Shown: positions 26,979 to 35,206 of the stretch, in pieces | How the letters are laid out: each line of letters starts with the position of its first letter | Position numbering within the stretch: the stretch's first letter is position 1 | NCBI RefSeq assembly: GCF_004683865.2 | Contig: NZ_CP038439.1 | Coordinates: forward strand, 1,714,501-1,778,500 | Length of the DNA: 64,000 bases | Origin: Paracoccus liaowanqingii | GTDB taxonomy: Bacteria > Pseudomonadota > Alphaproteobacteria > Rhodobacterales > Rhodobacteraceae | Direction of reading: 5' to 3' | Program-made: the position numbers and the translations under genes | The notes under the pieces: generated by a model | Database searches by the model: none | What the model was told of the DNA's origin: nothing | Seen by the model: only the letters and a program-made list of their open reading frames with translations

Positions 26979-27008
26979 CTGCCAAAGGTCCGCCCCGACC
27001 TTTGGCAG
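26979..27008 (+). terminator. Stem-loop directly after glyS
   Basis: CTGCCAAAGGTC and GACCTTTGGCAG form a perfect 12-bp stem with a CGCCCC loop, four bases past the glyS stop. No T run follows, so termination may be factor-dependent or the hairpin may protect the 3' end. Confidence 0.6.
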
Positions 27009-27152
27009 TCCGCTCCACACACGGCGTCACGCAAGACGTGACGGCGGGCAGGCTCATGGCCCTAGTCTCGCCCCGCGCCTCGCGTCGTCCAAAATCACCC
27101 GAAAAGGACGGGCCTGCCGCCCCCCCAATTCCGCCACACCCCCACCCCAACG

Positions 27153-27186
27153 AAAGAGACCGCAGGCTCCCACCCGCGGTCTCTTT
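27153..27186. terminator. Bidirectional terminator between glyS and sdhB
   Basis: AAAGAGACCGC (27153-27163) pairs exactly with GCGGTCTCTTT (27176-27186) across a 12-base loop. The ends are A-rich on one side and T-rich on the other, so it can act on both strands. It lies between the convergent glyS and sdh transcripts. Confidence 0.8.
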
Positions 27187-27238
27187 CTTCTTCACGAAAA
27201 TATCCCGCAGGGGGTCCGGGGGGCGCGCAGCCCCCCGG
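27186..27238. repeat. Dispersed palindromic intergenic repeat, copy 3
   Basis: The minus-strand core GGGATATTTTCGTGAAGAAG (27187-27206) adjoins a 9-bp palindrome CCGGGGGGC-GCGCA-GCCCCCCGG (27216-27238). The whole 27201-27238 part is nearly the same as 45305-45339. It directly abuts the terminator and the sdhB stop region. Confidence 0.7.
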
Positions 27239-27255
27239 CGATCGCGGGACGCGGA

Positions 27256-28035
27256 TCAGACCGCGCGTTCCACCATCATGTGCTTGATCGAGGCGATCGC
27301 CTTGGCCGGGTTCAGGCCCTTCGGGCAGGTGTTGGTGCAGTTCATGATCGTGTGGCAGCGATACAGCTTGAAGGGATCCTCCAGCTCGTCCAGACGCTCG
27401 CCGGTGGCCTCGTCGCGGCTGTCGATGATCCAGCGATAGGCGTGCAGCAGCGCGGCCGGGCCCAGATAGCGGTCGCCGTTCCACCAGTAGGACGGGCAGG
27501 CGGTCGAGCAGGAGGCGCAGAGGATGCACTCGTAGAGCCCGTCCAGCTTCTTGCGATCCTCGATCGACTGCTTCCATTCCTTGCCCGGCGTGGGCGTCTT
27601 GGTCTGCAGATAGGGGTTCACCGAGGCGTGCTGGGCATAGAAATGCGTCAGGTCGGGGACCAGGTCCTTGACCACCGCCATATGCGGCAGCGGATAGATC
27701 GACACGTCGCCCTTCACCTCGTCGATGCCGTAGATGCAGGCCAGGTGGTTGCCGCCGTCGATGACCATCGCGCAGGATCCGCAGATCCCCTCGCGGCAGG
27801 ACCGGCGGAAGGCCAAGGTCGGGTCGATCTCGGACTTGATCTTGATCAGCGCGTCCAGCATCATCGGGCCGCACTTGTCCAGATCGATGACATAGGTGTC
27901 CAGGCGCGGGTTCTCGCCCGTCTCGGGATCCCACCGATAGATCTTGAACGTCTTGACGTTGGTGGCGCCGACGGGCTTCGGCCAGGTCTTGCCGACCCGG
28001 ATCTGGCTGTTCTTGGGCAGGGTGAACTGGACCAT
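27256..28035 (-). CDS. sdhB: Succinate dehydrogenase iron-sulfur subunit
   Basis: Electron-transfer subunit of complex II. The 259 residues carry the [2Fe-2S] cysteines C80, C85, C88 and C100 ([24 protein letters not shown]), the [4Fe-4S]/[3Fe-4S] ligands in [18 protein letters not shown] and [21 protein letters not shown], and a quinone-pocket region. Length is typical. AAAGGAGC precedes the ATG. Separated from sdhA by three unrelated genes, all in the same direction. Confidence 0.98.
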   Translation of the reverse strand: MVQFTLPKNSQIRVGKTWPKPVGATNVKTFKIYRWDPETGENPRLDTYVIDLDKCGPMMLDALIKIKSEIDPTLAFRRSCREGICGSCAMVIDGGNHLACIYGIDEVKGDVSIYPLPHMAVVKDLVPDLTHFYAQHASVNPYLQTKTPTPGKEWKQSIEDRKKLDGLYECILCASCSTACPSYWWNGDRYLGPAALLHAYRWIIDSRDEATGERLDELEDPFKLYRCHTIMNCTNTCPKGLNPAKAIASIKHMMVERAV

Positions 28036-28048
28036 GGGGTAGCTCCTT

Positions 28049-28873
28049 TCAGAGAGTGCCTTCGGATGGCGATGGCGCCGTAAACAGGGGTTGCGAGCGA
28101 GAGACCAGATCGGCCACCCGGTCGCGGGCGTGGGGGTTCAGCGCCAGCCCGTTCAGGCGGCGCAGGAATTCGGTGGCATTCGCGCTCAGTTGCTCCATGC
28201 CGCGCCCGTCCAGGGGCGGCAGGGCATCGATGCGCGCCGGGTCGATCCCGGCCAGGTCCAGCAACTGGCGGCCAGGGCGTTCGGGCTCGGGCTCGTCCTC
28301 CAGCCTCACGCGGGTCACGCGCTCGGACCCGAGCGCGGCCGACAGGCGCCGGATCAGGTCGCCCCAGCCCGGCAGTCCGGCGGTTTCGGCCTGGAACTCG
28401 TCCCAGGTGCGCCCGTAGCCGTCCGTGCGCACGGCCTGCGCCCAGACCGAGGGCAGCCAGGAAGCCATCCGCCGCGTGTAGATCACGACGCGGGGGGCAA
28501 AGCCGCGCGCGGCGGCCTGATCCAGCAGCGGCGCCATCATCCCCGGCAGCGCCGGATAGAGCCGCGTCTCGCCGCCATTCCCGGGCATCGCCCCCGCCAG
28601 GTTTTCGTGGCTGAGGACGACCGTCTGCAGGCCGTCGGGCAGCGTGTCCAGAACCGTTCCGAAGGCATCCGACAGCGCCAGGCGGCGGTCGCGGTCCTCG
28701 CTGAGGCTGGCTGCGATCGCCGCCCGTCCCAGGGGACGCATCGGCGTGCCCTCCTCGGGGGTGCGCACGATCAGACTGTCCGACAGCGCTTCGGCCGAGC
28801 GGCGCAGGAAACGCTGCAGCGAGGTGGTGCCGGTCTTCTGCACGCCGACATGAAGGATCAGCGGGCGGCTCAT
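28049..28873 (-). CDS. Sulfotransferase-like protein within the sdh operon
   Basis: A 274-residue P-loop protein. The opening [23 protein letters not shown] matches the 5'-phosphosulfate-binding loop of PAPS-dependent sulfotransferases (QKTGTTSL at 12-19). Later [20 protein letters not shown] matches the 3'-phosphate-binding region (Arg before a WxxS-like motif), and a [10 protein letters not shown] segment follows. The substrate is unknown. The start at 28873 overlaps the stop of the upstream lipoprotein gene as ATGA; 13 bases separate it from sdhB. The gene has no obvious link to succinate oxidation. Confidence 0.8.
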   Translation of the reverse strand: MSRPLILHVGVQKTGTTSLQRFLRRSAEALSDSLIVRTPEEGTPMRPLGRAAIAASLSEDRDRRLALSDAFGTVLDTLPDGLQTVVLSHENLAGAMPGNGGETRLYPALPGMMAPLLDQAAARGFAPRVVIYTRRMASWLPSVWAQAVRTDGYGRTWDEFQAETAGLPGWGDLIRRLSAALGSERVTRVRLEDEPEPERPGRQLLDLAGIDPARIDALPPLDGRGMEQLSANATEFLRRLNGLALNPHARDRVADLVSRSQPLFTAPSPSEGTL

Positions 28874-29193
28874 GACGCGCCCCGCCAGCCCGGCTGGTCG
28901 GCCAGCGCGCGTTCGGGCATCTGGCCCGACCGCCGCTGCACGCAGCGGCTGAACACCTCGGCCGGATCCCGGCCGCGCAGATAGTCGCCGCTGATTTCCA
29001 GCTCGATCCCGCCATAGCCGCGGGTTCCGCCCTGCCCCGAGCCCACGCCCATGGCAATGCTGCCACGCGGGCCTTGGGCCAGGTCTGCATCGCGCAGGCA
29101 CACGCGCTCGGCCTGATCCACCGGGATCGGACCGCAGGCCGCCACGACTGCCACCAGGGGCAGCCAGGCGATGCGCCGTGCCTGCGCGATCAT
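28870..29193 (-). CDS. Small putative lipoprotein, function unknown
   Basis: A 107-residue protein with a lipoprotein signal (MIAQARRIAWLPLVAVVAACG, lipobox VAAC at about residue 20). The mature part has three further cysteines near VCLRDADLAQGP and FSRCVQRRSG and a Gly-rich region GVGSGQGGTRGYGGIELEISGDYLRGRD. I do not recognise the family. It sits between another small lipoprotein gene and the sulfotransferase-like gene, overlapping the latter by ATGA. Confidence 0.75.
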   Translation of the reverse strand: MIAQARRIAWLPLVAVVAACGPIPVDQAERVCLRDADLAQGPRGSIAMGVGSGQGGTRGYGGIELEISGDYLRGRDPAEVFSRCVQRRSGQMPERALADQPGWRGAS

Positions 29194-29197
29194 GGCC

Positions 29198-29563
29198 TTA
29201 CGCCGTGCGCGCCGCAGCGGCGATGCACTGCGTCGTGGTCGGACGCGAGACGATCGACGCCACGCTGTCCGCCGTGCCGGCGATGCCCGAGCGCGACATC
29301 TGGGCGATGTCGATCAGTTCGGCGGTGGTCGCGTTGTTGATCACGCAATCGGTATAGGGCGAGACGTTCACGCCCGGCAGGCGGCGCTGCATCTCGCTGT
29401 CGACCACGTTGCGGACGATCTGGCGCGAGGCGGCGTCGAGGATCGTGGGCGTGGTCGCGATCGGAGCGGAAGGAACGACCGGGGCCGCCATCGGGATCGG
29501 GGCGACGCAGCCCGCCAAGGTGGCGACGGCCAAGCCGCAGGCGGCAAGAAGGTTGAAACGCAT
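29198..29563 (-). CDS. Small putative lipoprotein downstream of sdhA
   Basis: A 121-residue protein with a clear lipoprotein signal ([19 protein letters not shown], lipobox LAGC). The mature domain runs IVRNVVDSEMQRRLPGVNVSPYTDCVINNATTAELIDIAQMSRSG with two cysteines (YTDC and TTQC) that could pair. I recall short hypothetical genes at this place in the sdh operons of Rhodobacteraceae but no function. Its start overlaps the sdhA stop as TGATG, so translation is coupled. Confidence 0.78.
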   Translation of the reverse strand: MRFNLLAACGLAVATLAGCVAPIPMAAPVVPSAPIATTPTILDAASRQIVRNVVDSEMQRRLPGVNVSPYTDCVINNATTAELIDIAQMSRSGIAGTADSVASIVSRPTTTQCIAAAARTA

Positions 29564-31365
29564 CAGTAAACCCTTTTTTTCGGAGCGATCTTGGTCAGTT
29601 CGATCCCGCCGTCTTCGGCCTTTGTCAGGGGCTCCAGGTGAACGGGACGGTAGGCCAGTTTAACCTTGTTCCCATCGACCCAGGCAAGCGAATGCTTGCG
29701 CCAGTTGGCGTCATCCCGCTCAGGATAATCCTCGTGCGCATGCGCGCCGCGGCTTTCCTTGCGGGCCTCGGCCGCAACGATCGTCGTCAGGGCGTTGGGC
29801 ATCAGGTTGGTCAGCTCCAACGTTTCCATCAGGTCCGTGTTCCAGATCAGGCCGCGATCCGTCACCTTCAGGTCATCAAGTTTTCCGGCGATGGCGCCCA
29901 TCTTCTCCATCCCCTCGGCCAAGGTCTTGTCGGTGCGGAACACCGCGGCGTCCAGCTGCATGGTGCGCTGCATCTCGTCGCGCAGCTCGGCCGTGCCGGT
30001 GGTGCCCTGCGCGTGGCGCAGCCCGTCGAAGCGGTCCAGCGCCTTGTCGACCTGGCTCTGGTCGGTTGAGGGCACCGCGCCCACGCGGTCGATCACGTCG
30101 CCCGCCCGGATCGCGGCGGCCCGGCCAAAGACCACCAGGTCGATCAGGCTGTTCGAGCCCAGGCGGTTCGCGCCATGCACCGAGGCGCAGCCGGCCTCGC
30201 CCACGGCCATCAGGCCGGGGAAGATCGCGTCGGGGTTTTCTTCCGTCGGTGCAAGGACTTCGCCCCAATAGTTCGTGGGGATGCCGCCCATGTTGTAGTG
30301 CACGGTGGGAATGACCGGGATCGGCGCGCGGGTCAGATCGACGCCGGCAAAGATCTTGGCGCTTTCGCTGATGCCCGGCAGACGCTCGTTCAGGGTCTCG
30401 GGCGGCAGGTGCATCAGGTTGAGGAAGATGTGGTCCTTGTCGGGACCCACGCCGCGTCCCTCGCGGATCTCCATCGTCATGCAGCGGCTGACCACGTCGC
30501 GGCTGGCCAGATCCTTGTAGGTCGGGGCATAGCGCTCCATGAAGCGCTCGCCTTCCGAGTTGGTCAGATAGCCGCCCTCGCCGCGCGCGCCCTCGGTGAT
30601 CAGGCAACCCGAGCCGTAGATGCCGGTCGGGTGGAACTGCACGAACTCCATGTCCTGCAGCGGCAGGCCCGCACGTGCCACCATGCCGCCGCCGTCGCCG
30701 GTGCAGGTATGGGCGCTGGTCGCGCTGAAATAGGCGCGGCCATAGCCGCCCGTGGCCAGCACCACCATCTTGGCGTTGAAGACATGCATGGTGCCGTCGT
30801 CCAGCTTCCAGCAGACGACCCCGGTGCAGCGCCCGTCGGTGACGATCAGGTCCAGCGCGAAATACTCGATGAAGAATTCCGCGTTATGCTTGAGCGACTG
30901 GCCATAGAGCGTGTGCAGGATCGCGTGGCCGGTCCGGTCGGCGGCGGCGCAGGTGCGCTGCACCGGGGGGCCCTCGCCGTATTCGGTCGTGTGGCCGCCG
31001 AAGGGGCGCTGGTAGATGCGGCCATCCTCGGTGCGGCTGAAGGGGACGCCGTAATGCTCCAGCTCGTAGACGGCCTTGGGGGCCTCACGCGCCAGGTATT
31101 CCATGGCGTCGGTGTCGCCCAGCCAGTCCGACCCCTTGACGGTGTCGTACATGTGCCACTGCCAGTTGTCGGGGCCCATGTTGGACAGCGAGGCGGCGAT
31201 GCCGCCCTGTGCCGCGACGGTGTGCGAGCGCGTCGGGAAGACCTTGGTCACGCAGGCCGTGCGCAGGCCCTGCTCGGCCATGCCGAGGGCGGCCCGAAGG
31301 CCCGCGCCGCCGGCACCGACGACGACGACGTCATAGTCATGCGTATGTGTTTCGTAGGCTGCCAT
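29563..31365 (-). CDS. sdhA: Succinate dehydrogenase flavoprotein subunit
   Basis: Catalytic subunit of complex II; oxidises succinate to fumarate with covalent FAD. The 600 residues show the FAD fold [23 protein letters not shown], the flavinylated His in [16 protein letters not shown], the substrate segment [41 protein letters not shown], the catalytic Arg region [10 protein letters not shown] and [19 protein letters not shown] upstream favours the ATG at 31365 over one at 31383. Seven bases after sdhD. Confidence 0.98.
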   Translation of the reverse strand: MAAYETHTHDYDVVVVGAGGAGLRAALGMAEQGLRTACVTKVFPTRSHTVAAQGGIAASLSNMGPDNWQWHMYDTVKGSDWLGDTDAMEYLAREAPKAVYELEHYGVPFSRTEDGRIYQRPFGGHTTEYGEGPPVQRTCAAADRTGHAILHTLYGQSLKHNAEFFIEYFALDLIVTDGRCTGVVCWKLDDGTMHVFNAKMVVLATGGYGRAYFSATSAHTCTGDGGGMVARAGLPLQDMEFVQFHPTGIYGSGCLITEGARGEGGYLTNSEGERFMERYAPTYKDLASRDVVSRCMTMEIREGRGVGPDKDHIFLNLMHLPPETLNERLPGISESAKIFAGVDLTRAPIPVIPTVHYNMGGIPTNYWGEVLAPTEENPDAIFPGLMAVGEAGCASVHGANRLGSNSLIDLVVFGRAAAIRAGDVIDRVGAVPSTDQSQVDKALDRFDGLRHAQGTTGTAELRDEMQRTMQLDAAVFRTDKTLAEGMEKMGAIAGKLDDLKVTDRGLIWNTDLMETLELTNLMPNALTTIVAAEARKESRGAHAHEDYPERDDANWRKHSLAWVDGNKVKLAYRPVHLEPLTKAEDGGIELTKIAPKKRVY

Positions 31366-31372
31366 GTCGTCC

Positions 31373-31762
31373 TCAGATCGCAATGATGGTGAAGGCCATC
31401 TTCGCCAGCGCGAAGATCGCAGCGGCGATGACGCCCCAGCCGAAGATCGCGATGGCGACCATGGTCAGCTGCTGGGCGGTGCCGTGGACATAGTCGGCGA
31501 TCGCGCCGCCCTGCGAGCCCTTGATGAAGTGCAGCATCCCCACGATCACGAAGAGCGCGGTGATGATGCCCGGGAAGGGCCGGCCGAAATGGGCCACGAC
31601 CTCGGGCTGGCTGAGACCGATGGCCCCGCCGACCGCGATCAGGAAAAGCGGCGTCAGGATGACCAGCGCATAGCTGCTCATCGTGATGTTCCAGTGATGC
31701 GTGGTGCCCGAGCGGGCCGAACCCAGGCCCGAGGCCGCCTTGCGGGGGGTGATGTAGCGCAT
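31373..31762 (-). CDS. sdhD: Succinate dehydrogenase membrane anchor subunit
   Basis: The 129-residue cytochrome b small subunit of complex II with three membrane helices. The N-terminus [26 protein letters not shown] is the typical SdhD opening, with conserved Arg and His near the quinone and haem sites; a helix [25 protein letters not shown] holds the haem-ligand His and the conserved DY. It lies between sdhC and sdhA. Confidence 0.95.
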   Translation of the reverse strand: MRYITPRKAASGLGSARSGTTHHWNITMSSYALVILTPLFLIAVGGAIGLSQPEVVAHFGRPFPGIITALFVIVGMLHFIKGSQGGAIADYVHGTAQQLTMVAIAIFGWGVIAAAIFALAKMAFTIIAI

Positions 31763-31774
31763 GATGCGTGGCCC

Positions 31775-32167
31775 TCAGCTGACGAAGAAGATGATCAGGC
31801 TCAGCAGCGTCAGCACCACCGAACCGATGATGATGGCCCAAGAGCCGCGCTTGGCGTTCTCGATCTCCAGCCCCAGGCCGTTGTCGTAGAACAGGTGCCG
31901 CACGCCCGACAGCGCATGGAACCACAGCGCCCAGGCCGAGGCGGTCATGACCAGGAAGCCCAGCCAGGACCGCATGACCCAATCGGCCGCCGCGAAGGCG
32001 CCGGGGCTGCTGACGGCGGCGACCAGCCACCAGACCAGCAGCACGATGCCCGCGACCAGCGCATGGCCGGTGATCCGCGTCAGGATCGAGGTCACGGCGG
32101 GAATGGGCAGGCGATAGACCTGAAGATGGGGGGAAAGCGGCCGGTTACCCCGGTTCACGTCGGCCAT
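31775..32167 (-). CDS. sdhC: Succinate dehydrogenase cytochrome b556 subunit
   Basis: The 130-residue large anchor subunit with three helices. The signature NRGNRPLSPHLQVYRLPIPAVTSILTRITGHAL and the haem-ligand-containing FHALSGVRHLFYDNG are characteristic of SdhC. AAAGGAGGG six bases before ATG gives strong initiation. First gene of the sdh operon, whose control region carries two TGTGATCACA palindromes. Confidence 0.96.
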   Translation of the reverse strand: MADVNRGNRPLSPHLQVYRLPIPAVTSILTRITGHALVAGIVLLVWWLVAAVSSPGAFAAADWVMRSWLGFLVMTASAWALWFHALSGVRHLFYDNGLGLEIENAKRGSWAIIIGSVVLTLLSLIIFFVS

Positions 32168-32332
32168 TGGCGGCCCTCCTTTGTCGGTTCAGCTTGATCC
32201 CGTCGCAGGCGCCCCAGATGGGCGTGGGCTGGCCGCGCGGGCTGGCGATTGGTGCCGTTCTTGATCCCATAGATGCCCCCTGTCACCTGCAACGTCCACC
32301 CCGCGCGCCGATTTGCCGCGGAAACGGGACTT

Positions 32333-32363
32333 TGTGATCACAGTCGCGGCGGCTGTGATCACA
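32333..32363. promoter_or_regulatory. Tandem TGTGATCACA operators upstream of sdhC
   Basis: Two identical 10-bp palindromes, TGTGATCACA at 32333-32342 and 32354-32363, are spaced 21 bp centre to centre, about two helical turns. The same pair with identical spacing is found upstream of sucC. They are about 170 bp from the sdhC start and 77 bp past the mch stop. The half-site is TGTGA but without the N6 spacer of a CRP/FNR site, so another regulator is expected, perhaps GntR- or LacI-type. Confidence 0.75.
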
Positions 32364-32439
32364 AGTAACCAAGTTCTCGGGCAAGGCAGGCCCTGCAGGG
32401 GGACAACGGGGGGATGAAGGGGCGACTCGGGGCATGGCG

Positions 32440-33474
32440 TCAGACGGGCATCAGGGCCCAGTAGTCCAGATCCAGCAGGACGTCGGGCAAGTATTTCCCG
32501 TTCGCGTCGCGCAGGGTCATGGCCGCGCTGTCGCCCTTGGTGGCGACCAGGCGCAGCCGGATCGCGCCCACGCCGGGGGCCCTGGTCGGGGCGGTGTCCA
32601 GCACCTCGGACCAGGCGCGCACCGTGTCGCCCGCGAAGCAGGGCGCGGCGTGGGCACCCGCGTTCAGCGCCACGATCATCTGCGCATTGGCCAGCCCGTT
32701 GAAGGACAGCGCGCGGGCCAGACTGATGACATGGCCGCCATAGATCAGCCGCCGCCCGTCGGGCCGGTGGGTCGCGTCGAAATGCACCTTGGCGGTGTTC
32801 TGCCACAGGCGGGTGGCCAGCATGTGCTCGGCCTCCTCGATGGTGACGCCGTCGACATGGTCGATCGTCTCGCCGATGGCATAGTCGGACAGGCGGTGGG
32901 GTTCGCCCGCCAGATCGAAGTCGTAATTCTCGAAGCTCAGCCCCTCGGGCACCAGCAGGTCGGCGGCCTCGACCGCCGGGGCCAGGTCGGGGACCACCGG
33001 ATCGGGGCCGGGCGATGCGGCGTCGCGCTTGCGCACCATCACCCACCGCACATAGTCCAGCACCGCCTCGTCCACCTGATTGAGCCCGGTGGTGCGCACC
33101 CAGACCACCCCCGCCTGCCCGTTCGAGGTCGGCCGCAGCCCGATCACCTGGCTTTCGGCGCGCAGCGTGTCGCCCGGCCAGACCGGCCGCAGCCAGCGCC
33201 CCTGCGCATAGCCCAGATTGGCGATGGCGTTCAGGCTGATGTCCGGGACGGTCTTGCCGAAGACCGTGTGGAAGGCCAAAAGGTCGTCCAGCGGACTGCC
33301 GTCCAGCCCGCAGGAGATCGCGAACTCGTCCGAGGAATAGAGCGCGTGCCGCGCGGGATAGAGCGCGTGGTACAGCGCCCGCTCCCCCTCGGCCACCGTG
33401 CGGGGGACCGCATGGCGGATGGTCTGGCCGATGGCGTAATCCTCGAAGAACCGTCCCGGACTGGTCTTGGTCAT
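32440..33474 (-). CDS. mch: Mesaconyl-CoA hydratase (MaoC-type, ethylmalonyl-CoA pathway)
   Basis: A 344-residue double hot-dog protein of the MaoC family, matching the Rhodobacter mesaconyl-CoA (2-methylfumaryl-CoA) hydratase that forms beta-methylmalyl-CoA in the ethylmalonyl-CoA pathway. The N-terminal half opens GRFFEDYAIGQTIRHAVPRTVAEGE and includes LLAFHTVFGKTVPDISLNAIANLGYAQ; the C-terminal half has DYAIGETIDHVDGVTIEEAEH and LIYGGHVISLARALSFNGLANA. The nearby lyase homologue (mcl2-like) supports this assignment over a generic enoyl-CoA hydratase. The DUF1737 gene ends 8 bases upstream. Confidence 0.92.
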   Translation of the reverse strand: MTKTSPGRFFEDYAIGQTIRHAVPRTVAEGERALYHALYPARHALYSSDEFAISCGLDGSPLDDLLAFHTVFGKTVPDISLNAIANLGYAQGRWLRPVWPGDTLRAESQVIGLRPTSNGQAGVVWVRTTGLNQVDEAVLDYVRWVMVRKRDAASPGPDPVVPDLAPAVEAADLLVPEGLSFENYDFDLAGEPHRLSDYAIGETIDHVDGVTIEEAEHMLATRLWQNTAKVHFDATHRPDGRRLIYGGHVISLARALSFNGLANAQMIVALNAGAHAAPCFAGDTVRAWSEVLDTAPTRAPGVGAIRLRLVATKGDSAAMTLRDANGKYLPDVLLDLDYWALMPV

Positions 33475-33482
33475 CGGCGCTC

Positions 33483-33689
33483 CTATTGCTGGCCCAGCTT
33501 CATGTCGGGGTGATATTCGGCCATGACCTGCTTGGTGACGGCCTGCGCCATGCGCATGACCCCCTTCGCGGGATCATGCGCCATCGAGGGGCTGCCATGC
33601 AGCGACCAGCCCTTGGACAGGGCCTCGCTGACGCGGTGGCAGAACTGGCCGGTGTCGTCTTCGGTGATGCAGCGGTACAGCGTGGTCAT
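33483..33689 (-). CDS. DUF1737-like small protein
   Basis: A 68-residue protein starting MTTLYRCITEDDTGQFCHRVSEALSKGWSLHGSPSMAHD and ending VMAEYHPDMKLGQQ, which resembles the short DUF1737 family (a compact alpha/beta unit around GW.LHGSP). Function unknown. Its ATG overlaps the nnrU stop as TGATG, so the pair is coupled. A longer in-frame opening reaches back through the nnrU region, but that part is a shadow of nnrU. Confidence 0.8.
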   Translation of the reverse strand: MTTLYRCITEDDTGQFCHRVSEALSKGWSLHGSPSMAHDPAKGVMRMAQAVTKQVMAEYHPDMKLGQQ

Positions 33690-34240
33690 CAGGCACCTCC
33701 GAAGGGCCAGGGGCCGATCCAGCCGTGGATCAGGCCCAGAACGATCAGCACGATGACGGCGCCGCCGGCGGCCATCGCCTCCTTGCGGGCGGGGAACGGA
33801 CCCTTGGGGCGGACCCAGGGGGCGGCGCGGTTGATCAGCACCATCTCGAGCAGCGCCCAGACCAGCAGCCCGCCGAACAGCACGAAGGACGGCACGTCGC
33901 CATTGACCAGCAGATGCGCCACCGCCCAAAGCGAGAAGCCCCACAGTTGCGGATGCCGGGTGAAGGACGTGACCTTGGTCTTCATCCCCGAGGCGGCGAA
34001 CAGATAGATCGCCACCAGCACCAGCAGGTTGTTGATGCCCACCATCGCCGGGCTGGGACCCCAGTAGACCGCCCCCTGCGCGCCCTGATAGCCGATGACC
34101 ATCAGGATGATCGACAGGACCAGCGCGCCCGTGACCATCGCCTTGCCGCGATCGCCCATCGAGGCGCGCTGCGCGGGCGCGATCCGCTTGAAGAGATGCG
34201 CGGCCCACCACAGGGCCACGCCTAGGATCAGGATCAGCAT
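33689..34240 (-). CDS. NnrU family membrane protein
   Basis: A 183-residue inner-membrane protein with five or six hydrophobic segments. The central motif TSFTRHPQLWGFSLWAVAHLLVNGD is characteristic of the NnrU family, first noted near nitrite/nitric oxide reductase genes and related to isoprenylcysteine-methyltransferase-like folds. Its biochemical function is not established. Here it stands among ethylmalonyl-CoA pathway genes, as in R. sphaeroides as far as I recall, not among denitrification genes. Confidence 0.88.
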   Translation of the reverse strand: MLILILGVALWWAAHLFKRIAPAQRASMGDRGKAMVTGALVLSIILMVIGYQGAQGAVYWGPSPAMVGINNLLVLVAIYLFAASGMKTKVTSFTRHPQLWGFSLWAVAHLLVNGDVPSFVLFGGLLVWALLEMVLINRAAPWVRPKGPFPARKEAMAAGGAVIVLIVLGLIHGWIGPWPFGGA

Positions 34241-34282
34241 CTGGCTTTCCTTTCGCTGGAGTGCTTGCGCGGCAGACTGCCC

Positions 34283-35125
34283 TTATTGCGCCAGTTCCGC
34301 AATCGCCCGCGCCCGGTCCAGCGTCTGGCGGGCGGTGTCGACATGCAGGTTCTCGACGATCCGGCCATCCACCACCGCCACCCCCTGCCCCTGCGCGCCC
34401 GCCGCCTCGAAGGCCTCGATCTGGCGGCGGGCCAGCGCGATCTCGTCCTCGGTCGGCGCGAAGGCGGCGTTGGCGATGTCCAGCTGCGCGGGATGGATCA
34501 GCGTCTTGCCGTCAAAGCCCATGTCGCGGCCCTGCTCGCATTCGGCGCGCAGCCCGTCCTCGTCCTTGAAGGCGTTGAAGACGCCGTCGACGATCACCAC
34601 TCCATGCGCCTTGGCCGCCAGCAGGCACAGGCCCAAGGCCGCCATCATCGGCAGGCGGTCGGGGCGGGTGCGGCTGCCCAGCTCCTTGGCCAGATCGTTG
34701 GTGCCCATGACCATGCCCTGCAGGCGCGGATGCGCGGCGATGGCGGCGGCGTTCAGCATGCCCAGGGGCGTCTCCATCATCGCCCAGAGGGGCGTGTCGG
34801 GGATCAGCGCGGCCACCCGGTCCAGATCGGCGGGACCGTCCACCTTGGGGATCAGGACCGCATCGGCGGGCAGGTCGGCGCAGGCCCGCGCGTCCTCCTC
34901 GCCCCAGGCCGAGGTGAGCGCGTTGATCCGCACGATCCGCGCCCGGGGGCCGTAATCCTGGGCCAGTGCCTCGGCCAGCGCCGCCCGGGCGGCGGGCTTG
35001 GCGTCGGGGGCGACGGCGTCCTCCAGGTCGAAGATGATCGCATCGGCGGCAAGGCCGCGCGCCTTCTCCATCGCGCGGGCATTGGCGGCGGGAATATAGA
35101 GAACCGATCGGTAGGGGCGGGCCAT
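34283..35125 (-). CDS. mcl2: CoA ester lyase / (3S)-malyl-CoA thioesterase (Mcl2-like)
   Basis: A 280-residue HpcH/HpaI aldolase-fold protein of the CitE/malyl-CoA lyase family. It shows RSVLYIPAANARAMEKARGL, the metal-binding AIIFDLEDAV, IVRINAL, VLIPKVDGPAD, WAMMETPLGMLNA and FDGKTLIHPAQLDIAN. In R. sphaeroides the gene at this position next to mch and mdh encodes Mcl2, a malyl-CoA thioesterase; the shorter length compared with true malyl-CoA lyase (about 318 residues) fits. GGAGG six bases upstream supports 35125; the frame is open further up. Lyase activity cannot be excluded. Confidence 0.85.
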   Translation of the reverse strand: MARPYRSVLYIPAANARAMEKARGLAADAIIFDLEDAVAPDAKPAARAALAEALAQDYGPRARIVRINALTSAWGEEDARACADLPADAVLIPKVDGPADLDRVAALIPDTPLWAMMETPLGMLNAAAIAAHPRLQGMVMGTNDLAKELGSRTRPDRLPMMAALGLCLLAAKAHGVVIVDGVFNAFKDEDGLRAECEQGRDMGFDGKTLIHPAQLDIANAAFAPTEDEIALARRQIEAFEAAGAQGQGVAVVDGRIVENLHVDTARQTLDRARAIAELAQ

Positions 35126-35206
35126 GCGGAACCTCCGGGCAATGATGTTGCGCGACGCTGCCCCGGCGCGCCACAAATGGCAAGCCGAAATTGCCGCACT
35201 GCGGCA

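Noticed and set aside
32333..32363. The TGTGATCACA pair as CRP or FNR sites
   Set aside because: CRP and FNR sites need about six bases between the half-sites (TGTGA-N6-TCACA or TTGAT-N4-ATCAA). Here there are none, so these families are unlikely.
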